Assembly: GCA_019636275.1 (NCBI GenBank)
Contig: JAHBXY010000083.1
Coordinates: 1 to 38,882, forward strand
Source: Planctomycetota bacterium
GTDB lineage: Bacteria; Planctomycetota; J058
Direction: 5' to 3'
DNA: 38,882 nucleotides
Of this stretch, positions 17,383 to 25,825 are shown in pieces (positions within the stretch are counted from its first letter, which is position 1; the number at the start of each line of letters is the position of its first letter). A program made the translations under genes and the position numbers. Below the pieces are notes generated by a model, which saw only the letters and a program-made list of their open reading frames with translations, did not search any database and had not been told where the DNA came from.

Positions 17383-18108
17383 TCAGTCCTGGATCAGGAC
17401 GACCTCGACGCGCCGGTTGCGCGCCCGCGCCTTGTCGTCGCTCCCCTTCTGGAAGGGGCTGTGCGGCCCGAAGCCGGCGAACGACAGGCGGGCCGGGTCG
17501 ACCCCCTTCTCCTCCATGTAGTGGATCACGGCCAGGGCCCGCTTCGCCGACAGCTCCCAGTTGCTCTGGTTCTTGTCGCGCGAGCGCTGGATCGGCGCGT
17601 CGTCGGTGTGCCCGTCGATGCGGATCCCCTTGTCGCGGTAGCGCGGGCCGTTCAGCTCGGCGACGACGCGGTCGATCGCCGCCTTACCCTCCGGCTTCAG
17701 CTCCCAGCGCCCGGCGGGGAACAGCAGCGCGCTCTCGAGCACGAGGCCGCGCGTCTCCGGGTTCACCTCCAGGCCGAGGACGGTGGGCGCCTCCTGGCGC
17801 GGCGCCGACGCCGGGACCGAGGCCGTCTGCCCGTCGCCCGCGCGCAGCCGCTCCTCGAGGCGCGTCCGGAGCGTCTCCGACTTCTCCAGTCGCCCGCGCA
17901 GGAGCTCGAGCTGCTGCTCCTGCTCCCGGGTCCTGAGCGTGATCGCCTGCTCCCGGCGCTCCAGCTCCCGGACCGTGTCCTTGTGGGCGACGACGAACTT
18001 CTCCTGCTCATCGAACTGACGCTCGAGCGCGCGATAGTCGCTCAGCGGGACGCACCCCGCGCCCGACGCGACCAGGAGCGCGACCCCGAGCCCGCGAAAG
18101 CTCCTCAC
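17383..18108 (-). CDS. OmpA-family peptidoglycan-binding lipoprotein
   Basis: The 241-residue product starts at a GTG with AGGAGG five bases upstream. A lipoprotein signal ends in VASGAGC with Cys19 as lipid anchor, followed by a coiled coil at about 28-90 and then a C-terminal OmpA/MotB domain. Domain motifs: LLFPAGRWELKPEGKAAIDR, IRIDGHTDDAPI with the peptidoglycan-contacting aspartate, NWELSAKRALAVI and RARNRRVEVVL. Known role: tethers the outer membrane, or an envelope complex, to peptidoglycan. The coiled coil plus OmpA layout also resembles MotB-like or Pal-like proteins, but no transmembrane helix or stator partner is seen. It diverges from the flavoprotein gene. A diderm envelope is implied. 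Confidence 0.9.
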   Translation of the reverse strand: MRSFRGLGVALLVASGAGCVPLSDYRALERQFDEQEKFVVAHKDTVRELERREQAITLRTREQEQQLELLRGRLEKSETLRTRLEERLRAGDGQTASVPASAPRQEAPTVLGLEVNPETRGLVLESALLFPAGRWELKPEGKAAIDRVVAELNGPRYRDKGIRIDGHTDDAPIQRSRDKNQSNWELSAKRALAVIHYMEEKGVDPARLSFAGFGPHSPFQKGSDDKARARNRRVEVVLIQD

Positions 18109-18202
18109 CTTGTCCTCCTCGCTGGCGCCGCTCCGGCGCTCTCCTCCGGCCTATCGGCAGGGGGGCGCGCCCGCCTGAACCCGCGATCCTCGGCGCGCCG
18201 GG

Positions 18203-18208
18203 TAGAGT
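18203..18208 (+). promoter_or_regulatory. Possible -10 box for the flavoprotein gene
   Basis: TAGAGT lies 7 bases before the GTG start, so transcription would begin at or next to the start codon (leaderless). No -35 match. Confidence 0.35.
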
Positions 18209-18215
18209 CGGCCGG

Positions 18216-19352
18216 GTGGGGGAGGAGCGCGACCTCGTCGTGATCGGGGGCGGGCCGGCGGGCGCGGCCGCCGCCCGCGCAGCCGCCGACCTCGGCCGTC
18301 CCGCCCTCGTGCTCGAGGCGCGGCCGCCCCTGCGCGGCAAGCCCTGCGCCGGCGTCATCGCCGCCGGAGCCCTCGGGCTGGTCGAGGAGCGCTTCGGCCC
18401 GACCCCGGCCGACGCCCTGGCGACGCCGGCGCTCCTCCCGGCGGTCCGGCTGCACCTCGGCCCGCGCGAGCGCTACGACCTGCGGCCCGGCTGGCCGGCC
18501 GTGCGCGTCCTGCGGCGGGCCTTCGACGGGCACCTCCTGGCCCGCTCCGGCGCCGAGGTGCGCCACGACGCGCGCGTGGAGCGCATCGACCTGCCGACCC
18601 GTCCTGGCGCGCCGACGCGCCTCCTGCTCGAGGGCGGCGAGGCGCTCCTCGCCCGGTGCGTCGTCGTCGCCGCCGGGGCCACCTCGGCCCTGGTCCCCTT
18701 CGGGCCCGGGCGGCGCGACCTCGTGTTCGGCGGCCGGGTCCGCTACCCGGGGCGGCCGCCCGAGGGGCGCGACCTGCTCCTCCTGGGCGCGCAGGCGCTC
18801 GTGGCGATCGACCCCGACGGCCCCGACGGCGTGTCGATCACGACGACGCTCAAGCGCCCGACCGACTGGAAGGCGGCCCACGCCGCCGGCCTGGCCTTCG
18901 CCCTCGGGCCGCTCGGCCTGGCGCTGCGCAGGGAGCGAGGCGCCGAGTTCGGCTGGCTCGCGCGCGGCGGGCCGGCGCTCGGGCAGGGGGCCGTGCTGCT
19001 CGCGGGCGACGCGGCCGGCCTGTGCCTGGCGCTGGGCCTGGGCCTCGAGGCGGCGGTCCGCTCGGGGCTGGCCGCCGGCGCGGCGGCCGCGGCCTACGTC
19101 GCCGGCGACGAGCCCGAGCCGCTGCGCGCCTACCGGCGGGCGCTCGAGCCGCTCCTGCAGCGGCGCACGGCCGAGGGACGGGCCGCCGCCCTCGTGCGCG
19201 GGCGCGTGACCGGGTTCGACGAGGCGACGGTCCTGGGGCAAGCGCTGAGCGACGCGCCGCTGGCGCGCCGCGTGGTCTTCGGCCACCGCCTCCACCGGCT
19301 CGTGCGCAGCCTCGACCGGGCCGAGGCGCCGCCGCGCGGCTTCCCGCTGTGA
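18216..19352 (+). CDS. FAD-dependent oxidoreductase, geranylgeranyl-reductase-like
   Basis: The 378-residue product has the dinucleotide-binding motif DLVVIGGGPAGAAAARAAA at the N-terminus, followed by LVLEARPPLRGKPCAG. The latter matches the K-x-C-x-G region of geranylgeranyl reductase and related flavoproteins. The second FAD motif is LLAGDAAGLCLALGLGLEAA near residue 265. Known family roles: reduction of isoprenoid double bonds in lipids, chlorophylls or quinones, or halogenase/hydroxylase chemistry. Substrate is not assignable; no isoprenoid synthesis gene is adjacent. Start is the GTG at 18216. No ribosome site precedes it, consistent with a leaderless message from the nearby TAGAGT box. 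It converges on the barrel gene with an 18-base gap. Confidence 0.85.
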   Translation: MGEERDLVVIGGGPAGAAAARAAADLGRPALVLEARPPLRGKPCAGVIAAGALGLVEERFGPTPADALATPALLPAVRLHLGPRERYDLRPGWPAVRVLRRAFDGHLLARSGAEVRHDARVERIDLPTRPGAPTRLLLEGGEALLARCVVVAAGATSALVPFGPGRRDLVFGGRVRYPGRPPEGRDLLLLGAQALVAIDPDGPDGVSITTTLKRPTDWKAAHAAGLAFALGPLGLALRRERGAEFGWLARGGPALGQGAVLLAGDAAGLCLALGLGLEAAVRSGLAAGAAAAAYVAGDEPEPLRAYRRALEPLLQRRTAEGRAAALVRGRVTGFDEATVLGQALSDAPLARRVVFGHRLHRLVRSLDRAEAPPRGFPL

Positions 19353-19370
19353 CCGCGAGCGACGCCGCCT

Positions 19371-20348
19371 TCAGAAGGTCAGCGTCAGCGTGAACGCGAA
19401 GCCCGACGCGGCCATGCCGGCCTCGAGCTGTCGGTCGGCATCGCGGCTCGACTCGGCCCGGACGACGAGGTAGCGGAACTCGGCGCCCACGCCCAGGACG
19501 TCGGGGATGATGTGGATCGTCCCGCCGAGCCGGAACTCCAGGTAGCGCGCGTTCTTCAGGCCGGCGTTGCTCCACGACCAGTTCATGAACTGCACGCGCG
19601 AGCTGACGGTCAGGTAGTCGAACGGCGTGAGCTCGACGAAGCCCCCGAAGAACGGGGAGACCAGCTCGCCGCGCCGGCGGAGCGTCAGCCCCACCGGGTC
19701 GAGGCCGGGCCGCGTGGCCCGGAGGGAGCCCTGCAGGCGGAAGTAGCGCGCGCCGCCCAGGAGCCCGAAGCGGTAGGTGCGCCCGTAGAGCGGGTCCCAC
19801 TCGACGAAGCCCGACGTGGTGAAGAGCTCGAAGCGCCCGATGACGAGGTCGCCCGGCCGCGCCAGCTCGACGCCGTCGAACAGGATGGTCTCCTCCTGGC
19901 GCCGCGACGACCCCTCGCGGTGGAGGTGCAGGACGTCGACGCCGCCGCGGATGTCGCGGCCGACGGAGAGCTCGAGCCACGGCGAGACGCCGCTGGAGTG
20001 GAGCCCCTGCCGCCGCTCGAGGGCCGTCAGCCGCGTGCCGCGGATGCCGCGCCGGTCGGCGCGGATCTCCGACTGGATGTCCACCCAGAACACGGGCCCG
20101 AGCTGCAGGCGGACCAGCGGGGGCGGCGTCGCCGCCTCGTCGCGCAGCGTGATCCAGCGCTCGAGCTCCTCGAAGGAGTCGAGGTCGCGCAGGTCGTCGA
20201 GGTCGTGGGGGAGCTCGGGCCGCTGCGGGAAGCCCTCGGGGCGGCCCGGCTCGGTCCGCTCCTCCTGCGCCCGCGCCGCCGGGGCGAGCGCGCACGCGGC
20301 GGCCAGGGCGAGCGGGCCCGCCCACCAGCGCGACGCAGGTGCTCGCAC
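19371..20348 (-). CDS. Probable outer-membrane beta-barrel protein
   Basis: The 325-residue product starts at a GTG with a strong GGAGGGGGGA site. A signal peptide ends ARAQ (about residue 28), followed by an acidic linker (DDLRDLDSFEELERW) and then alternating hydrophobic/polar strands with aromatic girdles, such as LVIGRFELFTTSGFVEWD, YFRLQGSLRA and LTVSSRVQFMNWSWS. The last strand ends in phenylalanine (FAFTLTLTF), as expected for recognition by the barrel-insertion machinery. I do not recognise a named family. Most likely it is a porin-like or structural barrel of a diderm envelope, in line with the OmpA-like lipoprotein nearby. It diverges from the FHA gene. Confidence 0.75.
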   Translation of the reverse strand: MRAPASRWWAGPLALAAACALAPAARAQEERTEPGRPEGFPQRPELPHDLDDLRDLDSFEELERWITLRDEAATPPPLVRLQLGPVFWVDIQSEIRADRRGIRGTRLTALERRQGLHSSGVSPWLELSVGRDIRGGVDVLHLHREGSSRRQEETILFDGVELARPGDLVIGRFELFTTSGFVEWDPLYGRTYRFGLLGGARYFRLQGSLRATRPGLDPVGLTLRRRGELVSPFFGGFVELTPFDYLTVSSRVQFMNWSWSNAGLKNARYLEFRLGGTIHIIPDVLGVGAEFRYLVVRAESSRDADRQLEAGMAASGFAFTLTLTF

Positions 20349-20368
20349 GCTCCCCCCTCCCGGCGCGG

Positions 20369-20374
20369 ATCATA
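20369..20374 (-). promoter_or_regulatory. Possible -10 box for the barrel gene
   Basis: TATGAT on the minus strand about 20 bases before the GTG start, in the 130-base divergent gap. No -35 match. Confidence 0.4.
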
Positions 20375-20451
20375 CGGGAGGGGGCCGGGGGCGAGCCACC
20401 GGGACGGGCGCCTGCGCGCCGGCCTCCGTGTCCCCCGGCGCGGGCTTTGAT

Positions 20452-20457
20452 TATCCT
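20452..20457 (+). promoter_or_regulatory. Possible -10 box for the FHA gene
   Basis: TATCCT, preceded by TTTGAT, about 21 bases before the ATG at 20479. No -35 match. Confidence 0.35.
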
Positions 20458-20478
20458 CGGCGGCGACGGGGGAAGGCG

Positions 20479-21048
20479 ATGCCCAGGTTCGAGGTCCTCG
20501 ACGGGAAAGAAGCCGGCAAGGTCGTCGACGTCACCTCGGACGAGGCGTGCGACGTGGGCACGTCGCGGCGGGCCAAGCTGCGCATCCCGGACCGCGGGAT
20601 CTCGTACTCCCACGCGCGGATCGTCTACGAGGGCGACGCGTTCGTCCTGCGCGATCTGCGCTCGACCGAGGGGACGTTCGTCAACGGCGCCCGGGTCGAC
20701 GAGGCGCGCCTCCGCTCGGGCGACGAGATCACGTTCGGCAAGACCCGCGTCCGCTTCGTCGACGCGAGCCAGATCGAGGCGCCCCCGGCCGCGCCCGGGA
20801 CCGGGCGGTTCGAGAAGCCCGCGCCGGCCACGGGCCGGTTCGAGAAGCCGGCGCCGGGCACGGGCCGGTTCGAGAGGCCGGCGCCGGGCACCGGGCGGTT
20901 CGAGAAGCCCGCGCCGGCGGCCGGGCGTCTGGAGGAGCCCGCGCCGGCCGCGCCGGCCGCCGACCAGGCGACGGGCGGAGCGCCGGACGCGGCCGCGATC
21001 GCGGCGCGCCGTCGAGACGCGCCCGCGGCGAGGCGCTGCGCGCCTTGA
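20479..21048 (+). CDS. FHA-domain protein, N-terminal open segment
   Basis: ATG at 20479 follows GGGGGAAGG. Residues about 1-95 are an FHA domain: CDVGTSRRAKLRI, GISYSHARIVYEG, LRSTEGTFVNGARV and LRSGDEITFG. The phosphothreonine-contacting serine and the N-G pair are present. Known role: FHA domains bind phosphothreonine peptides, so this is a likely reader of the Ser/Thr kinases in the window. Residues 105-154 are five copies of a ten-residue unit containing TGRFEKPAP. The frame then ends at 21048, but coherent coiled-coil sequence continues in other frames to 24091, so this is probably the front of a protein of about 1200 residues rather than a complete gene product. Confidence 0.8.
   Translation: MPRFEVLDGKEAGKVVDVTSDEACDVGTSRRAKLRIPDRGISYSHARIVYEGDAFVLRDLRSTEGTFVNGARVDEARLRSGDEITFGKTRVRFVDASQIEAPPAAPGTGRFEKPAPATGRFEKPAPGTGRFERPAPGTGRFEKPAPAAGRLEEPAPAAPAADQATGGAPDAAAIAARRRDAPAARRCAP
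20791..20940 (+). repeat. Five 30-bp repeats in the FHA gene
   Basis: Units start at 20791, 20821, 20851, 20881 and 20911 and encode variants of APGTGRFEKP. The last unit is diverged (APAAGRLEEP). Phase is kept exactly at ten codons. Confidence 0.9.
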
Positions 21049-21454
21049 GCGCGCGGCGACGGCGGGGCGAGCGCGAGGCCGCGCTCGAGCATCGCGCGCG
21101 GAGGTCGACGCGAGCGCCGCCCAGGCCGCCGCCGCCGAGGCGCAGGCGGCGGCCTCGCGGGCCGAGGCCGACGCCGCCTGGGCGGAGCGCGACCAGGCAC
21201 GCGCGGCGCTCGCCGCCGCCGAGCAGGCGCGCGATGAGGCCCTCCGCGCTCGCGACCAGGACGTGGGCGTCGCCGGGCAGGCGGCCGCGGAGCGGGACGC
21301 GCTGGTCGTCCGGCTCGCCGAGGTCGAGCGCGCGCGCGACGAGGCGGTCCGGGCGCGAGATCAGGCCGCGGCGGCGGAGGGCGCGCTCCGCGCGGAGCGC
21401 GACGCCGCCGTCGCCGAGCGCGAGAAGGCGACCATCGAGCGCGAGAAGGTCGCA

Positions 21455-21790
21455 GCCGAGCGCGACGCCGCCGTTGCCGCCGGTCAGAAGGCGACCGCCG
21501 AGCGCGACGCCGCCGTCGCCGCCGGCCAGAAGGAAGCGGCCGAGCGCGACGCCGCCGTCGCCGCCGGGCAGAAGGCGACCGCCGAGCGCGACGCCGCCGT
21601 CGCCGCCAGCCAGAAGGCGGCGGCCGAGCGCGACGCCGCCGTCGCCGCCGGCCAGAAGGCGACCGCCGAGCGCGACGCCGCCGTCGCCGCCGGCCAGAAG
21701 GCGGCGGCCGAGCGCGACGCCGCCGTCGCCGCCGGGCAGAAGGCGACCGCCGAGCGCGACGCCGCCGTCGCCGCCGGCCAGAAGGCGGCG
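21455..21790 (+). repeat. Eight 42-bp repeats encoding two-heptad coiled coil
   Basis: Eight consecutive units encode AERDAAVAAGQKAT or AERDAAVAAGQKAA. KAT and KAA/KEA units alternate, giving an 84-bp higher-order period. Fourteen residues are exactly two heptads, so the phase of a coiled coil is preserved. Confidence 0.95.
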
Positions 21791-23210
21791 GCCGAGCTGC
21801 GACGGCGCCGTCGTCGAGCGCGACGCCGCCGTGGCCGCCGGCAAGAAGGCGACCGCGGGATGACGCCGCGCGGGGTGACGCGATGGCGGCCGCCGAGCGG
21901 GCAGGCGCCAGGTCCGCGCGCCGCCGCCGCGGAGGGCCGAGCGCGTCCGCCTGCAGGCGGCGCTGGACCGCCGTCGAGCAGCGACGGAGCCAGGAGGAGG
22001 CTCGGCGCCGTGCGCGCCGCGCGACGAGCTCCGCGGCCCGGCTGGCGGCCCTCGAGCGCGAGGTCGGCGGGCTGCGCGACGAGGGGCGCGCCGCCGCCGA
22101 GCGGGCCCGCGCCGAGCAGTCGCGCCTCGAGGAGGCGCTGGAGCAGGTCCGGACGGAGCGCGGCGTCCTCGAGGCGGCCCGAGCGCAGGCGGCCGACGAG
22201 AGCCAGCGGCAGGCGGCGCGGGCGGCGGACCTCGAGGCCGAGGCGGCGCGGCTGCGCGCGGAGCGCCCGAGGCCGAGGGCGCCGGCCGGGCGCGAGACGC
22301 CGACGCCGCCCGCGCGGAGCTGGCGCAGGCGCGCCGGGAGCGAGACGAGGCGCGCGCCGAGCGCGAGGGTGCGCGAGGGCGCAGGGCGCGGAGGGACGAC
22401 GCGCGCCGGCTCCAGGAGCGGCTCGACGCGGCGGCGCAGCAGCAGGACGAGGGCGGCGCAGGGCGCCGACGCCCAGGTCGCCGCCGTCCGCCGGGGAGCG
22501 TGACGCGCTGGCCGCCGAGCGTGACGGGCTGGCCGCGCGCGCCCGCGAGCAGGGGCGAGGAGCTGGCCCGCCTCAAGGCGGGGGCACGAGGCCGACGGCC
22601 GCCGCCGCCGAGGCGCGCGCCGAGGCCGAGCGAGCGCGGGCGACCTCGCCCGCGCGCGCGCGAGCGCGACGACCTGAGCAGGCGCCTCGAGCGCCAGAAG
22701 GCCGAGGCCGCCCGCGCCGCCGCCGAGCAGGCCCAGCGGCAGCGGGCGCTCGAGGACGCGGCCGGACGCGAGCAGGCGAACCCTGGCCGACGTGACCGCC
22801 GAAAGCGTGACCGCGCCGCGCCGAGGGCGAGGCCGCCCGGGCGGCGGCCACGGAGCGCGAGCGGCGGGCCTCGGCCCTCGAGGGCTCGCGGCCCCACGCG
22901 CGCCAGCGCGACCGAGCGGCAGGCGGCCGAGGTCCGTGAGCTGGCCGCCCCTCCGGGCGGGGCGCGACGAGGCGGCCGCCGCGGCCGAGGCCGCCCGCGC
23001 CGCGCGCGACGGCGCGCTGGCCGAGGTGGCCCAGGCGGCGCCGCCGCCGAGGCTGCCCGCGCCGAGCTCGTGGAGAGCAGCGGCCGCGCGCGGGCGCTGG
23101 AGGCTCAGCGCGAGGAGGCCGCGCCACCGCGGCGCGCAGGGGCAGGGCGGAGCTCGACGCTCCGGGCCGGACCGCGGGCCGGGGCGCCGCCGCGGCTCCA
23201 GGCCGAGGCG

Positions 23211-23885
23211 GCGGAGCTGGCGGCCCTGCGCGCCGAACTTGCCGCCCGGGACGACGCCCGCGCGAAGGCCGAGCAGGCCGCCGCCCAGGTCCGGACCGAG
23301 CTCGACGCCCTGCGCGCCGACCTCGCCGTCCGGGACGACGCTCGCGCGAAGGCCGAGCAGGCCGCCGCCCAGGCCAGCGCGGCCGCGGCTCGCGCCGACG
23401 CCGAGCTCGACGCGCTGCGCGCCGACCTGGCCGCGAGCGACGACGCCCGCGCCAAGGCCGAGCAGGCTGCCGCCCAGGCCCGGGCCGAGCCTCGACGCCC
23501 GGGACGACGCGCTCTCGCGCGAAAGGCCGAGCAGGCCGCCGCCCAGCCAGCGCGGCCGCGGCCTCGCGCCGACGCCGGCTCGACGCCCTGCGCGCCGACC
23601 TGGCCGCGCGCGACGACGCCCGCGCGAAGGCCGAGCAGGCCACGGCCGAGCTCGACGCCCTGCGCGCCGACCTGGCCGCGCGCGACGACGCCCGCGCGAA
23701 GGCCGAGCAGGCCGCCGCTCAGGCCGCGGCCGAGCTCGACGCCCTGCGCGCCGATCTCGCCGTCCGGGACGACGCCCGCGCCAAGGCCGAGCAGGCCGCC
23801 GCCCAGGCCCGGTCCGAGCTCGAGGCCCTGCGCGCCGACCTGGCCGCGCGCGACGACGCCCGCGCGAAGGCGGAGCAGGCCGCTG
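23211..23885 (+). repeat. About 84-bp repeats encoding four-heptad coiled coil
   Basis: Repeated ELDALRADLAARDDARAKAE followed by QAAAQ and a variable arginine/alanine segment, seven to eight units, some with extra or missing heptads and with frame jumps between units (for example near 23490-23560). Confidence 0.85.
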
Positions 23886-24091
23886 AGCAGGCCCGAGCCG
23901 AGGCCGACGCCCTCCGCGGCGGAGCCGGCGACCCCGGCGAGGTGGACGCGCTCCGGGAGCAGCTCGAAGCCGCCCGCCGCGACGCCGACGAGTTCCGCCA
24001 GCAGGTCGACGAGATCAACGAGGAGCTCGTCGGCCTGCAGGAAGAGCGGGACGCTCTGGAGCAGGAGCTCTCGCAGCTCAAGGGCGGCTGA

Positions 24092-24620
24092 GCCCGAAGC
24101 GCAGGCGGCCGAGCCCGGAGCAGAAGGCCGAGCCCGGAGCCGACGGCCGAGCCCGGAGCAGGCGGCCGAGCCCGAAGCGCAGGCTGCCGAGCCCGGAGCA
24201 GGCGGCCGAGCCCGAAGCGCAGGCTGCCGAGCACGAAGCAGGGGGCCGAGCCCGGAGCAGGCGGCCGAGCGCGAGCAGACGGCCGACCCCGAAGCAGACG
24301 ATCGACCCCGAAGCAGACGATCGACCCCGAAGCAGACGATCGACCCCGAAGCAGACGATCGACCCCGAAGCAGACGATCGACCCCGAAGCAGACGATCGA
24401 CCCGAAGCAGACGGTCGACCCGAAGCAGACGGTCGACCCGGAAGCAGACGATCGACCCGAAGCAGACGGTCGACCCGAAGCAGACGGTCGACCCGGAAGC
24501 AGACGGCCGACCCCGAAGCAGACGGCGGATCCCGCAGCAGACGGCCGACCCCGAAGCAGACGGCCGAGGGCCCGACCCCGAAGCAGACGGCCGACCCCGA
24601 AGCAGACGGCGGATCCGGAA
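24092..24620 (+). repeat. 18/19-bp minisatellite array
   Basis: The stretch starts with looser repeats of GCCGAGCCCGAAGCGCAGGC type. Six perfect 19-bp units CGACCCCGAAGCAGACGAT follow at 24284-24397, and then mixed 18- and 19-bp variants (CGACCCGAAGCAGACGGT) up to about 24612. The 18-bp form keeps a six-codon frame (Asp-Pro-Glu-Ala type); the 19-bp form has one extra C and breaks it. No spacer/repeat alternation like CRISPR. It fills most of the 24092-24689 convergent gap; the rest is the terminator hairpin. Confidence 0.93.
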
Positions 24621-24624
24621 CGCA

Positions 24625-24653
24625 GACGGCCAGGGCGCATCGCCCTGGCCGTC
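24625..24653. terminator. Hairpin between convergent genes
   Basis: GACGGCCAGGGCG (24625-24637) pairs perfectly with 24641-24653, loop CAT. There is no T run on either side. Its position between the FHA region and the TraB-like gene suits a two-way terminator. Confidence 0.5.
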
Positions 24654-24689
24654 GCTCGCTCGATCACGCCCGCGCCGGCGGGCGTCGGG

Positions 24690-25643
24690 TCAGAACCAGC
24701 GCTTGCCCTCGCCCTGCGGGGCCGCCGGGACCGGCTGCGCCGGCCGGGCGCGCGGCGTGGTGGCCTCGGGGGCCACCCACCCGTCGTCGGCGCCGCCGCC
24801 GACCTGCCACGCCGACATCCAGCGCTTCTCGGTCAGCGTGAAGCCGAGCTTCTCGAGGCGCTCCTCGAGGTCGGGCATGTGGGCCGCGCCGTAGAAGATC
24901 CCGATCGACCCGTCGCGCTGGGTCTCGAGCTGCCGCTCGAGGACCTCCATGCAGACGATGTTGCGCTCGATCAGGATCACCCGGTGCATCTTCTCGCCCA
25001 TGCCGCCGAGCTGGCTCATGTCGGCGTTGGCGAGCTGCTGGGCCATCTGCCGCTTGAACTGGTCGCGCATGGCGGGGTTGCCCTGCATGAGCATCTTGCC
25101 CACGCCGGCGAGCATCTTCATGATCGGGGCCATGTTGGCGAGCTGCTTCTCGTCCATCAGCTGGCCCATGGGGTTGATCGTGCCCCCGCCCATGGCCTCC
25201 TTGAGCTGGTCCATGGTCATGTCGGCGTGGACCAGGTTCGAGCGGGTGTAGTCGATCCCGTCCTTCTGGAAGGTGAGGCCGAGCAGCTCGCCCATGACCT
25301 TCTGCATGTCGCCCAGGCTCTTGTCGGCCTCGGTCGGCTCGTCCTTGCCCGGGGCCACGCCCTCGTAGAGGACGGTCGTGTAGCTGTCGAGGTCGCGCTG
25401 CACCCGCGCGTAGTAGTCGTCGTCGGCGATGTGGACCACGCCATAGAGCACGACGACCTGGTCGCGGGTGGGGTGACGGAAGGTGGCCACGGCCGTCTGG
25501 AGGGCCCCGTCCTCGCGCCGCTGGCCGTCGGCCCAGCGGACGTAGCTGCCGGAGCCCTGGGCCAGGGCCGTCGGGGCGAGCCCCAGGAGGAGCGCGGACA
25601 GCGCGAAGAAGGTGGTCGACAGCGACGGACGCGTGGGGCGCAT
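24690..25643 (-). CDS. TraB/PrgY-like secreted protein
   Basis: The start is the ATG at 25643, with GGAGG four bases upstream and a signal peptide following (FFALSALLLGLAPTALAQ); the open frame upstream lacks support. The 317-residue product shows the paired motifs of the TraB/GumN family: VVVLYGVVHIADDDYY with TVLYEGV in the N-terminal half, and GIFYGAAHMPDLEERLEKLG in the C-terminal half. The middle is methionine-rich (MGQLMDEKQLANMAPIMKML). Family members are proposed metal-dependent peptidases or pheromone-processing proteins; activity here is unproven. A Pro/Ala linker ends the protein. The signal peptide points to the periplasm or cell surface. It diverges from the second kinase gene over 143-182 bases. 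Confidence 0.78.
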   Translation of the reverse strand: MRPTRPSLSTTFFALSALLLGLAPTALAQGSGSYVRWADGQRREDGALQTAVATFRHPTRDQVVVLYGVVHIADDDYYARVQRDLDSYTTVLYEGVAPGKDEPTEADKSLGDMQKVMGELLGLTFQKDGIDYTRSNLVHADMTMDQLKEAMGGGTINPMGQLMDEKQLANMAPIMKMLAGVGKMLMQGNPAMRDQFKRQMAQQLANADMSQLGGMGEKMHRVILIERNIVCMEVLERQLETQRDGSIGIFYGAAHMPDLEERLEKLGFTLTEKRWMSAWQVGGGADDGWVAPEATTPRARPAQPVPAAPQGEGKRWF

Positions 25644-25675
25644 GGGTCCTCCGAAGGGCTCCCGGTGTGGTGCGC

Positions 25676-25681
25676 ATGATA
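25676..25681 (-). promoter_or_regulatory. Possible -10 box for the TraB-like gene
   Basis: TATCAT on the minus strand, predicted leader about 26 bases. A poor -35 candidate (TCAAAC) lies 18 bases upstream. Confidence 0.4.
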
Positions 25682-25780
25682 CGCGGGTCACCGGTGCCCG
25701 TTTGAGCTGCCCGATCGGGGCGCCCCGTTCGGGGCGCTCTTCCGGGAGGCCGGGGCTCGGCGCGGGGCGGCGCGCGTTGC

Positions 25781-25786
25781 TATCGT
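25781..25786 (+). promoter_or_regulatory. Possible -10 box for the second kinase gene
   Basis: TATCGT directly abuts the GTG at 25787. If used, transcription starts near 25793, which argues for the TTG at 25826 as start codon. Confidence 0.35.
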
Positions 25787-25825
25787 GTGCACAGGGGCGG
25801 CAGGGGTCGGAGGGGCGGCGAGGGC

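Larger units (their letters stand above)
21049..24091 (+). pseudogene. Frameshifted coiled-coil continuation of the FHA protein
   Basis: Coherent Ala/Glu/Arg-rich heptad sequence continues after the FHA frame stops, but jumps between the three plus-strand frames at least ten times. Examples: frame 2 at about 21100-21797, frame 3 at 21798-21863, frame 1 at 21975-22270 (RLAALEREVGGLRDEG), frame 3 at 22272-22450 (ELAQARRERDEARAER), frame 2 at 22496-22555 (ERDALAAERDGLAARA), frame 3 at 22656-22780 (ERDDLSRRLERQKAEAARAA) and 23211-23490, and finally a frame ending LEQELSQLKGG at 24091. A one-base insertion is visible at 21797-21800 by comparison with the neighbouring repeat units. Either the gene is decaying or the repetitive sequence carries uncorrected indels. 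Repaired, it would be a long rod behind an FHA head. Confidence 0.7.

Noticed and set aside
24092..24620. Possible CRISPR array
   Set aside because: Units are contiguous 18/19-bp repeats without spacers, and no cas gene is present.
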